From the NCBI GenBank assembly GCA_015698045.1, contig BLAL01000285.1:1736001-1800000 (forward strand): a DNA stretch of 64,000 bases, written 5' to 3'. The translations under genes and the position numbers were made by a program. Each line of letters starts with the position of its first letter. Within the stretch, counting starts at the first letter, position 1. Shown here piece after piece: positions 22,971 through 34,576 of this stretch. The notes beneath the pieces were generated by a model. It was not told the DNA's origin. It made no database searches and worked only from the letters and a program-made list of their open reading frames with translations. The DNA comes from Rhizophagus clarus (lineage: Eukaryota; Glomeromycota; Glomeromycetes; Glomerales; Glomeraceae).

Positions 22971-23930
22971 ATTTTTTTTTTTTTTTTTCTTTTTTTTTTT
23001 CTTTTCTTTTTCTTTTTCTTATTTTTTTTTTTTTTTTTTTTTTCTCTTTTTGAGTTTGATATATCAGATTCTCAAAAAGGAGAATATATAGCCAGTATTT
23101 GCATACCTTTTCCCGGTCCTTCTAAATTAAAGGTCAAAATTTGTTCATATACCTTTCGATCGTTATTGATAAGGATGATTATTAGTTTCTTAATTCTAGC
23201 AATCACTTCTGACTGGAAGTTCGATAACCGGAGGTGATCGATTCAGCCATACTGAATTTGGATCCTATCTTTCAATTTAATTAATCTTTAACGAGATACA
23301 TAAGCCACGATGCCTGCACTGATCCCTGTCCTTCTGGAGTTTATAGGGTGAATTTGAAGATCGGCTAATGCCCAAGTATACTTTTTATTGATTAATTTCT
23401 TTGAAAGACGTTTTTGCCGATGCAATTTGTACGAGAATAAAGTTGCCTCTGAAACACTGGGCGTTTGTCTGGAGGCCTAAGACCTAATTGCCTTTCACCC
23501 ATTTATGTCGTCAGGCAATGCCGCCTAACATTGGGAACAAATGGATAGAGGTACTTAACGTGACAACCCCTTCAAGGCCATTCTAGTATCACAAGTTGCG
23601 CACTGTACACGTAAGTATTTTGTTTGTTTTTTTTAACTCCATACCAACTGTGAATGTTTAGCAAGTAGTTTAATCCCTAACCCTTAGACCCGTAAGGATT
23701 AGTAGGTTGCATTGCACTCCGTAGCCTGCCAATTAATGGGTTTTTATCCACGTTTGCCCATTTAAATATAACTAAAACAAGGCTGTCATTCGTTCAGACA
23801 CAACACATTCATTTGTTGAAGAAGGTATAATTGTCTAATAGGAGTTCGCTCTTTCTGGCAATTATGGTAGATTCAAAAATGGAACAAAATTACAAACAAT
23901 AATAATTTAGTTAATGCGAATTTCAGGCCA
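22971..23930 (-). mobile_element. Retroposon-like segment with poly(A) tail on the minus strand, non-coding
   Basis: A run of about 75 bases almost entirely T (22971-23047) reads as a long A tail on the minus strand. Upstream of it, 23050-23930 is clearly less AT-rich than its surroundings and has no ORF over 60 codons. This is the shape of a SINE or other non-autonomous retroposon, but no Pol III boxes, tRNA-like head or target duplication were identified. Confidence 0.4.
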
Positions 23931-24469
23931 AAGAGCAGGGGTATCTTGTTGTATCCTAATGTTCAAAGATTTTGATAATGATGGATCTGCAGTTGTAAAG
24001 GGTTAACTTCAGGTGAAATCATGTCTGATTTTCAAGTGCTTGACTTACAAACAGAACTGAAATTTCATTATCAACTTTTCTTTCTACGTCACATTCTTTC
24101 TCTTCATTCTTGCCTTCTTTACCTTCTTCAATATGTTTTATTATTTTTGATATTTTTGATTTCTATTTTAATTATTATATTTATTATATTAATTTTATAT
24201 ACTTATTAGTTATATTTAATATATTTATTATATCGTTATATGTAAGAAATCTATATGTATTTCCTTTAGTAAAAAATAAAACGAACTATCAACCCTAAAT
24301 TATCCCATTCATCTATATATTCATCAATCCATTTTGCTTTATATACCTATAAACTTATTAGCGTGATGACATTCTGTTAGGTTAATTCTGTACTTGGAAA
24401 AATATCTTGCAAGAGTATCTGCTTATAATTGTGTTGAAAAAGAAGTTCACAAAAAATCGTGCCATATAA

Positions 24470-24600
24470 AAATTAAGATCAACATAAGTTCAACACACAC
24501 TCAACACAAATAATGAAATTTGGCCAAAATTGACAAATTTTTTACCAGAATTATCAACACAAATTGAATACAAATTCAATCGTATCACAAAACAAATCTG
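24470..24600 (-). repeat. Inverted copy of the Myb-upstream repeat
   Basis: Reverse complement of the 13380/30540 core (GAAATTTGGCCAAAATTGAC; TTATCAACACAAATTG). It stands alone, without a Myb/SANT gene. Confidence 0.65.
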
Positions 24601-26374
24601 CAATATGTCAAAAATTTATTTACGGTAAAAAAAAAATTAATTGCAGCATACTATCATGATCATTAAAATAAGAAAATTTCGCTTATTTTTGATTTATTTA
24701 ATTTGTTTATATTTTGTAAGATAAATAAATAACAATTTTTGTAAAGATGAAAATGTTAATCTTGTTATCAGCTTGCAGTTATTACCAGTTTGCATATTTA
24801 TCTATTATATAATATTTTTTTTTATCATATACTTCAAAAAAACTAACAGTTCTATCAATACCAATTACTTCCACATATTGTAGAAGACCGAAGACATCAA
24901 AAAATTTTAAATTTCTGATACTTTTCTCTAATTTTTTGATTTTTCAAACATACGCAAACATTCGTTCTTGATCTTGGAATATATGAATCATAAAATATTC
25001 AATTTGGCCAAAAATCTCTTCTTCTTGCTGATCATCAATAGTTAGATTAATCTATAAATAAAATTTATGTTTAATATTTAAATAAGAATAATTATAAATA
25101 TAATAGTCAATTTCTTACAGCGGCACAATAATCATTTCGACTACTATCATTTTTATTTTTCCACCATTTAGAAGATATAATGTTGCCATCCTTTATACGA
25201 AGTTTTCCATACTTTATATAACTTTCTTCAATGTCCTAAATAATGAATAACAATATTACATCTGTAAAAGTATTCAAAATAAATAAATATACAATGTAAA
25301 GTAGTTATAAAAAATAATTACTCTAATATCCCTGGTGTTTTGGAATATAGCTGCATAGCATTGCTTTAATTTCATGGTCTTATTTCTTGTTAGTTTACAA
25401 CTAACACACGGAGAATAAAATTCATACATCCTATCATATACATCACTAGAAATTACCCTATGTGGTGGCTATGTTTTTTCCTTTTCTTTGAAATTAGAAA
25501 AAACTTTTTTGTCATACTTTGGTAATAATTGTAGATACTTGAACCTTTTCTGCAGCAACACATTATTAAACAAATTCACATATGGCAGTTTTTAAGAGCT
25601 AACAAGTGGAATTAACATTTCACAATATCTTTCCATCGGAAACTGCCGAAATCTGTGATAAGGACCAAAATCTTCAATACAATCTCCTATGTGCAACAAG
25701 TAATGAAAAGAAATTAAATATGCCAGCAATCTTTCACCTTCTAACCTGTATGAACTATGATTATAAAAAGTCATGTTATTAATGTAAAAAAAAAAAATAA
25801 GAAAAATAAAGTTACCTTGCGTAATGGTTATAAAATTGTATTAATAAATTTTGGATTTTATCTAAATCTTCAAGATCTATTCGAGGTTGAATACATAACT
25901 GAACAGCTTCAACAAAATTTGACCATCCTAAAAAATAACTATTATTTTAAATTATTTTAATAAGCTTTCCATAATATTAATTTTTAATAATTAATCCTAC
26001 TTTATTACCTTTGTGGCAACCTTCCTTTTAACAATGGTAAAGAAAACAAAATAATCCAATTTGCCCATTCCACAACTTTGAACCCAGCTGAATGTTTAAC
26101 AATATTGCGTGAAGGATATCCAATATCAGATAGCATATTAGATCTATTTTTTTCCATGATTTCACCAATTTCAACTCATGTTTTAGAACTTATTGTATAA
26201 TTATTTGAATTTCGTTCATCATTTTTTGGATAGAATTTTCCTATCCAATATCAGAACATATGAGGTGCGATATTTTTAAAAAAAAGGTGCATTATATCCA
26301 CTGGGAATAAACGAGGAAATGTTAAAGAAGATAATTCAAATAATATACTCTTTCCTTTAACTCCTATTTTTTTT

Positions 26375-26391
26375 ATTAAACAAGATTTTAA
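26375..26391. repeat. 17-bp target-site duplication, left
   Basis: ATTAAACAAGATTTTAA, identical to 28310-28326. It belongs to the Tnp2 gene and marks retroposition of the element between. Confidence 0.9.
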
Positions 26392-28309
26392 TTTTTTTTT
26401 TTTTAAATTTAAAGGCATTGGAACCACATACGTTTATTAGTAAAAAATGAGGATGCGGTAAGCATCACTATTAATACAAGAACTATACTCCCAGCTCGAG
26501 GACCGGTCTTACCATCCACCTAGATCATTAACAAACTAATTATAAAAGTATAAAAGGTAAACGGGTAGAAAAAAAGAAAAATTCTACGAAAAGAGGTAAT
26601 CTAAGCTGCTAAGTATTATCAGATCATTCCTTCACTTCAATTTAAGATTACTAGTTAATTCATCCAGGATCTTCTTTATTGTCTTGACTTCCGCATAAAG
26701 GTCATGTTTGGAGATCTTGGATTTAGAGCCATGATGCTACTTCGATGGTTTCTTAGGCGCCTGAGAATCATTATCATCCTTTCGTTGGTGTGTCTTTGAA
26801 TCCTTCATCTGGGGATTTATTATGTGAGTTTTGTTCGACCCAGTTGCTGGAATAGACTTGGACAGTTTGGTAGAAGATTTGGTGCCAACACGATCTCCTT
26901 GATTTTTTCGCTTAGCCGAATGGGAGGAGTTAGGACTAATCTTCTTTGTTTTCTTCAGGATCACGGTATGTTTGCACCATGAGACGTTCTTGCCATATCA
27001 GAGGGTCAGGTTACTAATGCACTTCTGTAAGTGTTCCCAGGTTTTGAAGTATTCAACAATCTTGCGCGATCCATCTGGGAATTTAATTTCTTTAAACATT
27101 TTAATATTCAATTCACTGAGAAAAGTTAAGTGTTGGGGTGCCGTAAGCGAAGCTGTATTCATAGATTCAGGCGAATCATAAATAATGGCTTGGAATCTTT
27201 CTCGTTCTTTTCGTTCAGCCAGATTCCAGGTCGCTGGAAACCATTGAGTAGGTATACCTGCAAGGGGAGCCATCCACTGTGCTTCGTAGTTCTGAAAGAA
27301 TTCTGAAATAACTAGCTTGCATCGTACCGTCTTGTATTTGCGCTGGCGCTTGGTCGATAATGATATTACATTACCTCAAGTGGATAGGTGAGATAATAGT
27401 TCGTAATTATCCCACTTTGCAGGGACATCATATATTAGGATATCTCGAACAAACTGGCACCCTGAGGGCGCCTGATATCCAGTGATGACTTGTGCAGCCT
27501 CATCGTCTTGCACTATTAGACGTTTTTCTTTATCAGCGTTACTATACAATAGCGGTGCTGAAGACTCTTCAACTTTTTTGTTCGCATCATGTAAAGGCGG
27601 GGGAGGTAGCTGAGAAGAGAGCGCTTGGATGGACTCATCCACTGAGTCAACAGGAAGCCTGAAGTCTTTGTCAATATCCTCTTCAGATATTGTAAGGTGC
27701 TTATGCTTCTTCTTTTTGCCTTTGCCTTTAGGCGTAGTCACAATTGTGCTATTAACAGCCGTTGTGTGAGGTTGTGCAGATGTTGATTGGTGCGAGGCAG
27801 GTGATGAAATATCCATATCCATCTCCTGTGCAAGGGCCAAATCTGGGATGCTCGACGCGTTGTTTATACACTCTAAAATTGGAGTCTCTGGCTTTTCGAG
27901 GTACCAGGACCTGAGGTAAGTGAGAGACGAAGTGAAGTGGTGAGTAAAGAGCGTCGCGAGCTCTTCGTTGAGCTTTTTCTGTTTGGCCTGTTGTATGGTG
28001 GGTAGGAGTTCAGGTGTCTTGGTGAAGAACCCCCGTTGACTAGCTTTCTTCCACTCGGCTATACCAGTCTTGTTGAGTATTATGTGCGGGTTTATGTTTA
28101 GAGAGGAAGAGAAAGACCTAAAAAATACGTCTATAAAGTGTTGTGCAAACTCGTCGTATGTCTTGTATGTGCATGTTTCTTGTGTAGAAGTCATGACTAT
28201 GTGTGTTAGTATTCTGAAAACGCGCTAAAAATAAAAAAAAAAATTTTGAAAAAATTTTGTACAGATATTTGGTTCAGCACGTTAGCGGAAAGAGTTCCTT
28301 CACTATTTG
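26392..28309 (-). mobile_element. ORF1-only (half-LINE-like) retroposon, full length, 1.9 kb
   Basis: Bounded by a 17-bp target duplication, with an A tail at its 3' end (T run from 26392). It contains one gag/ORF1-like frame (28194-26737), a leader of about 115 bp and a 3' UTR of about 330 bp; there is no reverse transcriptase. A decayed relative lies on the plus strand at 58.9-60.6 kb and a 5'-truncated one at 48.2-48.7 kb. It must have been moved in trans by a LINE with the same 3' end; that partner is not in the window. Confidence 0.75.
26737..28194 (-). pseudogene. ORF1-like protein of the non-autonomous retroposon (two TGA stops)
   Basis: One frame of 486 codons, counting the final stop, from ATG 28194 to a stop at 26737, broken by TGA at 27376-27378 and 26998-27000. 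Order: an N-terminal helical region with EWKKASQRGFFTKTPELLP and SLTYLRSWYLEKP; a Lys-rich tract (PKGKGKKKKHKHL); a Ser/Pro-rich linker; an RNA-binding-like region (FVRDILIYDVPAKWDNYELL, then RQRKYKTVRCKLV), perhaps a degenerate RRM; and a basic C-terminal tail. The plus-strand copy at 58.9 kb conserves the first and middle blocks. No zinc knuckle and no RT are seen. Likely role: coating its own RNA. Confidence 0.65.
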
Positions 28310-28326
28310 ATTAAACAAGATTTTAA
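28310..28326. repeat. 17-bp target-site duplication, right
   Basis: ATTAAACAAGATTTTAA; see 26375-26391. Confidence 0.9.
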
Positions 28327-29999
28327 AATTACAGAAAAATATTAATCTTATTAAGAATTTATTATAAATATCAAACCAACCACAGTTACGTATATGAGTT
28401 TCTCTATGATCTCCTTTCAGATGTTCAATTTCATTTGTGCTGATCAGCATCTCATTATGTGTTCAGATTGGCAATTGTTTAGGATCAATGCCCTGTTGTA
28501 ATGGATAATATACATGCTTATTCGTTTCATTTAAAGTTCCTTGAAGATTACAGAATCTGCAACCCGAATATGAATTATGTCCTGTTAAATATAAAACTTT
28601 TGAAAGGGCAGGTAGATCCCCAGTCCAAGCCAATATATGAGCACGCAAAGTAAAGTTTTCTTTTTTATTTCCATCATAGCATGATATTCCATCTGTATAT
28701 GTAAAAACATAATCAATAATATTTTTATTAGTTATTATTTTTCATGTTATTTTAATGTACCTTGTAACATTTTCATTTCTTGGATTAATGGATAAAAAAA
28801 TGAATTAAAATCTTGAGGTTGTTTTGGCCCTGAGATTATTAATGTTACCATTAAATTTTCTTTTTTTACCCTTAATTCTTGAGGCAAATTATTATTTATA
28901 AAAAGGAACACCCAACAATCATCAGTTTTTTGTCAAAATATTTGATAACTGTCACAAGATGCAGTAAAGGCTATATATCTAGGATTGGGAAAATAGCCAT
29001 CATCTAATAGTTCCTTATATATCTGCCCATCAAAAATATCACCTATATCCCCATAAACAAAGTCTCCTATATTATTAGTATAGTTATACCTATATAATAA
29101 CTCTTCAGATCTTTTAGAGTTTTTAAATTGAAGCTTTAAGCACTCAATTATAGAGATAAAAGGTAAATTTTTTCTTGATTTGCCATTACTATAATATCGA
29201 TCCTCTTTGCAAAATTTACACTTTCTTTCATTTTCTAAAACTCCTACAAAAGCACAACATAAATTGACACACATATCATATATTTTTGGTTCAATTCCTA
29301 CTATTGAACCAAGTATTTTTTTTATTTTATTAAAGCTCATTTTATTTCTATTGAAAACTTTATATATATTATTAAATGCAGCTTTAGAAAAATTAAAATT
29401 TGATTTCACGTATAAAAGCCTTAATCCTTCAAGCAATTCATCAGAAATAATCATACTATCTAAAAAATTTATCATTATTGTTAACAAATAGTTAATATAT
29501 TTAAATACTATTAATAATTTATTTGGAGTTTATCTTCTTCATTATCAGTATTAAAATTTACGTTATCAGCGTTATCAAATTCTAATTCATTTTGAGAATC
29601 AGAGATTGAATCATTTTCATAATTATTGTTTTCTTTATTTTCAAAACCAAAATCATTATCAATTTCTTCCAGATCTTCACTATCACTCATCTCCATATAT
29701 GATCGTTCATTTTCTTCATTGTTATTACTTGTCTCCATGAACGATCATTCGTTTTCTTCTTCACGTAAGTTTTCTTCATACAAATATTCCACTTCAGAAT
29801 AATAAGGATTTTCTTTCAGATAAAGTCTTTAGTATTCATCTTCTAGAGTTTGTGCCTTTTCTTCTTCTAACAAGTGTCAAGCTACTGTTGTTCTATGTAC
29901 TGATCTTCCTTCACCATTTGATAAATTTAAACAATATTTACATTTACACAGAGGCATATTTTTAATTACGAAAAATATATTTATTTAATGGTTTTATTT

Positions 30000-30524
30000 T
30001 ATTTAATAAAGTTTTTATTTTTTCGAAATGTATAATTTATTAGTACTTACTTTAAATTTGATCTCTTTATATAATATATATTCGAATAAAATTATAGGCT
30101 GGAACCCAGGTTTCTTGGCTTAATTGACTTAACAGTCGTTCTGAAGGTATTAATTATATGTATCATCCGTCACGGAATAGTGGTATTTTGGGCTATGATA
30201 TTACAGCCGCAATACCGCAATTCCACGCGATTTAGCTATGTTTCGCTTAATATAAGCCAAATTTCAGAAAACAAATTTGAATATAATATTAGTATACTTT
30301 TATATATATATTGGTTTATTTTTATTTTGTGACAGAAGTAAGATCAGCCATGGTTGGGCTGAGTGGCGTGGCTATGGCCAACTTTTGTGAATCATTTTAG
30401 TAACCTAGTTTTCTGGAAATTTCGCGATCATTAAATAACTTGGATATTTATTTGAACGTGTTTTTTTAATTGCATTTCTCTGTGAATTAAATTGTTAAGT
30501 AAAAAAATAGTATAAAGTATGAAC
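30000..30524. other. Non-genic stretch
   Basis: AT-rich with a more GC-balanced patch at 30100-30250 containing partly repeated GGTATTTTGGGCTATGATAT / ATTACAGCCGCAATACCG sequence. I see no gene. Confidence 0.5.
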
Positions 30525-30960
30525 GTGAATTTCGTGTTGAATTTTGTGTTCAATTTGTGTTGATAATATTGGTAAAAAATTTGTTAATTTTGGCCAAATT
30601 TCGTTATTTGTGTTGAATTTGTGTTGAACTTATGTTGATCTTAATTTATTACATTGTGTGCATAGTTTCAAATTTATGATGACGCGCATGATTTTTTATT
30701 AAATTTGTGACAATTAAATTATGAAGTGCATAATTTTTTATAATAGTAATTATATTTAAAAAAATGTAAAATGCAATGTAATAAGTGATTTTGATTTTCT
30801 TTGGTTTTAACGTGATATCTATATTTAAAAACAATTAGACTACGTACGCGCGAGGTCTTTTAATGATGATTCAACTATTCTAATTGCGAATTCAAAAAGG
30901 TATATTGTTCGAATTTTATTTATAAAGTGACATTTTATGTACAAACCTTTAATTTAATTT
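30525..30960 (+). repeat. Upstream repeat of Myb/SANT copy 3
   Basis: The cleanest copy of the dispersed repeat (GTGTTGAATTTTGTGTTCAA; GGCCAAATTTCGTTATTTGTG), about 20-430 bp before the third Myb/SANT copy, as at 21265-21700. Confidence 0.6.
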
Positions 30961-30976
30961 TTAATTCATAAAAATA

Positions 30977-31572
30977 CCTCATCAAGCTCGCCAATGTTAT
31001 TCACAATTAAGTAGACCTGAACTGGCATGCTGGCATGATCTGATGATGGATCTGCTAATCGATGAACGAAAGAGGAGAAACCATGAGTACCATAGTGCTT
31101 ATGATCTCTCGAAGGTTCATATGCATAATATTTTATATTATATGTTCTTTAAAAAAAAAATTCAAATTCAAATAATTTATTTATGTGAATTCAGAATAAA
31201 TAACTGGTACAATACAAATTTTATGAGAAATCAAAGCAGCCAAAAATTTAGAAATCTCATAAGAGATTATAAAGTAAGTAAAAAAAAATCAATATAAATT
31301 GAATTTATTTGTCTTACCATTTTTTTTTTTTTTTTTTTTTTTGATATTTAGAATTTCTGCCTCTACCGAAGTGGTGTTCCAGACAGACTTGGAAGGTATC
31401 TATGGTCGCATACTGGAGAAATGTATTATGACTTATTTAGAATCTGGTTTTAGGAGAAAGATGGTAATTATAATAAGAATTTCTATCTTTAATTTTTATA
31501 TTCACATTCTAAATCTATTTAAAATTTTTAGAAATGGACTATAAGCGCAGGAGAAGAAGAAATCTTCCGTAA
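30977..31572 (+). pseudogene. Myb/SANT-like protein, copy 3, decayed
   Basis: The four-exon pattern is retained. Exon 1 (to 31114) reads AELA-type sequence with WHDLMMDLLIDERKRRNHEYH; exon 2 (after TGTGAATTCAG, about 31192-31270) keeps QSSQKFRNLIRDYK; exon 3 follows GATATTTAG at about 31350 and keeps NFCLYRSGVPDRLGRYLW but ends with TAG where copy 2 has a Trp codon; exon 4 ends in KRRRRRNLP and TAA at 31570. The exon 1-2 junction is out of phase compared with copy 2. It is more diverged than copy 1, and the 3' conserved block is absent. Confidence 0.6.
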
Positions 31573-31871
31573 AAATATTTTTATGAGTAGCGAGGCCTAC
31601 CAAAATTTGACTTGTTAATCATTTTTTTTAAACAGTATTTTATTTTAAAAATTATATTTTAATAAATTTTTTTATTTTTTTATCTAAACATACCTTTTTC
31701 CATTCTCCTTTTGAAATAATATACTATTCTCATCTTTTCCAATTTATTTTGGGCATGAATTTTTTTTTGCCTAAATCATATATGTACTGATATATATTGG
31801 TGTGACTAATAGCTTAGATATCAGGCTCTGGTAGTCTGAATAATATTACATATATCAGTATATATATATAT

Positions 31872-32026
31872 GGGGTCTTTGCAATAGAAAGGTACGAAAC
31901 TCAAAAAATTTTTTAAATTTACTTTATATGCTAATTATGTTTTTTATACTAAAATAAGTGTAAATTTAATATTAATTAAATTTTTATTTTTTTTTGAGTT
32001 TCGTACCTTTCTATTGCAAAGACCCC
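31872..32026. mobile_element. 155-bp MITE with about 37-bp inverted ends
   Basis: Starts GGGGTCTTTGCAATAGAAAG and ends with the reverse complement; the arms stay complementary through GGTACGAAACTCAAAAAA. Flanked by AT dinucleotide runs, so a TA duplication is likely but cannot be proved. The AT-only middle has no ORF. It could fold as one long hairpin. Confidence 0.8.
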
Positions 32027-32044
32027 ATATATGGAAAATAAAAT

Positions 32045-32395
32045 AAAATTATATTCATGGTATAATATATTGATTTAATATACCGTATCCATTATCTACA
32101 GTAAAATAAATAATACGTTATAAACATATGAATTTAATATACCGTATCCATAGTTTGCGAACTGTATGCAACATACTAATATACAGTAAAAATATGTTTA
32201 TACTATATACGTTATAAATGTATGAATTCAAAATACCGTATCATACAGTATATTCACCGTATACTTTATTACATTTTTTATTATTAGTATTTTGCGAACA
32301 GTATACTTAATACTGATATGCAGTATACAAAATTATGAACAGTATCAATGATACGCATATACAGTATACAAACAGTATACATAATTTTTATAAGG
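32045..32395. repeat. Degenerate short repeats (AGTATAC / TTTGCGAACAGTAT type)
   Basis: Same word set as 12175-12530, for example ATACCGTATCC twice and TTTGCGAACTGTATGC / TTTGCGAACAGTATAC. It immediately precedes the decayed gene copy at 32402. Confidence 0.6.
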
Positions 32396-32401
32396 TCTAC
32401 A

Positions 32402-33951
32402 ACCAAAATTTGATGCAGAAATAATTAAAAAAGCAATACTTGCAGAATTTGAGCATGACTGTCAAGATTCTTCTCCTTATGTCATATTTCTTGAACCAGG
32501 AGATAATCTAAACTCAGATCAAGCAATTTTAGATACTGCAAACATGTATAAAATTAACTTTAATCTTCTAGAAACTGACTACTTTGATATCATTGCTAAC
32601 AAGGCAATTTTTTGCTGATTAATGAGATGCCAAGTACAGTGGCTACATTTAAGACTATTGCTCGGTCAATGACATACTTCCAAAGATTTTTGCCTAGTTC
32701 TCATTGTATTATTTTCTAATTACAGATTATTAAATTTGGCAAGAAGACTTGGTGTTTGATTTTTGGATAAATTTGAAGCAGCTGTTAATTATCAGACAAT
32801 GTTTAAAGTTTTGGATCTTCTGTGGATGGCAGTTGGAATTGCAATTAATATATATACAAAGAAAAATAATCTTCCATTATTAGAAATAATAGATGAAAAT
32901 ATTGGCACAAATATTTTTTTAAAAATTTGGTATCTTTTTATCAATGGGCCAGAATTTGGAAGGCTCATAAAATAGGAATGAGAATTGGAAACCATACCTT
33001 ACAGCAAAATACTCTTGCTGCAGCTTCACCTCTCTTTCCAAGTGCTAGAAAATCTAATTATTCAGTTGCAATTGCCCAACACCTTTCTACCTTGACTAAA
33101 TATCTAAAATTAAATAAAATTTTAAAGTATGTTGGAGCATTCAGGTTACTAAAGACTATAGATGAAAAGCCCATATGTTTCAGGTTTGATGAAGTACTTG
33201 AAACCTTTGGAGTTCATTTTATAAAACAAAACATCAATGGAAATATTATTAATAAAGCGAAGTTAAAAGCAAACATTAAAGCTGCACAAGAAAAAAGAGA
33301 TAGAGTTAACTTACTCCTAAGTGAATATCTTGAAGATACTTCAATTTCTCAGAGTAAATGTGCAGTTGATTCCAGAACAAAGGTATTATGGAAGCTAGTA
33401 GATGTTTTAGTTGTGATTTTTGGCATGATGGATCTGTTATTATATGATATTTTTAAAGATCTTAAACCGCCTGAAATACATAAGGAAGGCTGTGAAAAAT
33501 TAATTGCATGTTATAACAGTGGTTTAGAACGAATGCAAATGATTTATAAACAGGATGTGATAAAAAGTGAACCTCAAAATGCACAAAGAAGGCGTGCTTT
33601 AGGAATTTGCTGAACAAAGCATAAGGATTATGTTAATCAAAAAAAGATTACAAAGCAAAAGAGAAGGCATAAAGAAATACACCCGAAGGTATACATAAAT
33701 TGTAACTACAGTACATACCTAGTTTTTTTATTCATTTTCTTGCTATTTTAGTCACAAGTTGATAATGGGATGCCTAAAAAAATGAAGAAAAATACTTGAA
33801 CATGAAAAAGAAATATTCAGTCATCTGTTGTCTTATAAAGAAAGAATTCCAACTCATGTATATGATGAAATTCTTCAATCACTTGGGTCTGAATGGAATA
33901 AAAAAAGGGGTCTACAATTGGTGGAATTATCATGTTAATAAAAATAATTAA
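32402..33951 (+). pseudogene. Decayed, intron-lacking copy of the 15.76-19.38 kb gene
   Basis: Aligns with the last third of exon 2 and all of exon 3 of the candidate transposase: FDAEIIKKAI, YVIFLEPGDNLNSD, DIIANKAIF, HTSKDFCLVL, FLDKFEAAVNYQ, WARIWKAHKIGMRIGN, VLETFGVHFIKQN, and the WWNYHVNKN end. There is no 5' half. At the exon 2-3 border (about 32925) the 189-bp intron is missing: NIFLK runs straight into IWYLF. A one-base loss just after that border shifts frame, and several stops are present. Either this is a retrocopy or the lineage never had the intron. No TIR was found on either side. Confidence 0.75.
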
Positions 33952-34128
33952 GCTATATAAATTTTGTATAATAAAAAAAATAAGGACTACCTGATTGTAG
34001 TTAATATAAAATAACAATTTAAAGTTTTTACAAAAACTGTCATCTAAATTGCTACTTTCTGCTTATGTTTTATAAAAAATAGCTATGAAAAGCGTATATC
34101 TAGATAGTTTTTCAAAATCTCTAAATAC

Positions 34129-34563
34129 TGTTACCCAGCAAATGCAACTGACTAAAAAGTTACACATGATCTGAAATAACAAACGAGTTTAACTTTAGAG
34201 AGCAAAGTTTATTTATAGCCTGAAGGCTAATACTTTTATTATCGTTTATAATTTATGATCAGATTATTAATAAAGTTTTCAGTTGTAACGCATATAACCT
34301 AATTGTCTTTATTAATAAATACAAGTGACAGTTAATTGTAATTAAGTTTAACGCATAAACTTCTTCTCCCCACTTAATCCAAATTCCCTTCCTTTTATAA
34401 TCTTTAATCTTTCTATCTTTTTCTAAATCTATTACTTTCTAGATTTATCTTAAATCCTAATTCCGGATACTACAATATTCTAGATTACCCTATAAATTTC
34501 CTAACTTTTTCCATTCATATAAATTATACTAGAATAATCTAATTTATAAAATCTTATGTAACA
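34129..34563 (-). repeat. 3' LTR (435 bp)
   Basis: TGTTACCCAGCAAATGCAAC to CTTATGTAACA; same length as and about 95% identical to 42692-43126. It ends directly at the polypurine tract. Confidence 0.93.
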
Positions 34564-34576
34564 TTTCCCTCTCTTT
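34564..34576 (-). other. Polypurine tract
   Basis: Minus strand AAAGAGAGGGAAA, touching the LTR; primes plus-strand DNA synthesis. Confidence 0.8.

Larger units (their letters stand above)
24830..29957 (-). pseudogene. Tnp2/CACTA (EnSpm)-type transposase, decayed and split by a retroposon
   Basis: Minus-strand exons of a Tnp2-type transposase in order: N-terminal Cys segment and acidic region 29957-29511 (stops at 29877, 29829, 29745); 29487-28755 with DMCVNLCCAFVG, CKFCKEDRYY and the KTDDCWVFLFINNNLP block; 28690-28440 with ILAWTGDLPALSK and TGHNSYSGCRFC; then, beyond a 1.9-kb insertion, 26374-26000 (FPVDIMHLFFKNIAPHMF, EIGEIMEKNR), 25774-25592 (HYLLHIGDCIEDFGP, RQFPMERYCEML), 25235-25118 (YGKLRIKDGN) and 25055-24830 (FGQIEYFMIHIF). 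The CxxC pairs and FP-DIMH block are hallmarks of this family. Many stops; non-functional. CACTA-type TIRs were not found at either side. Confidence 0.75.
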
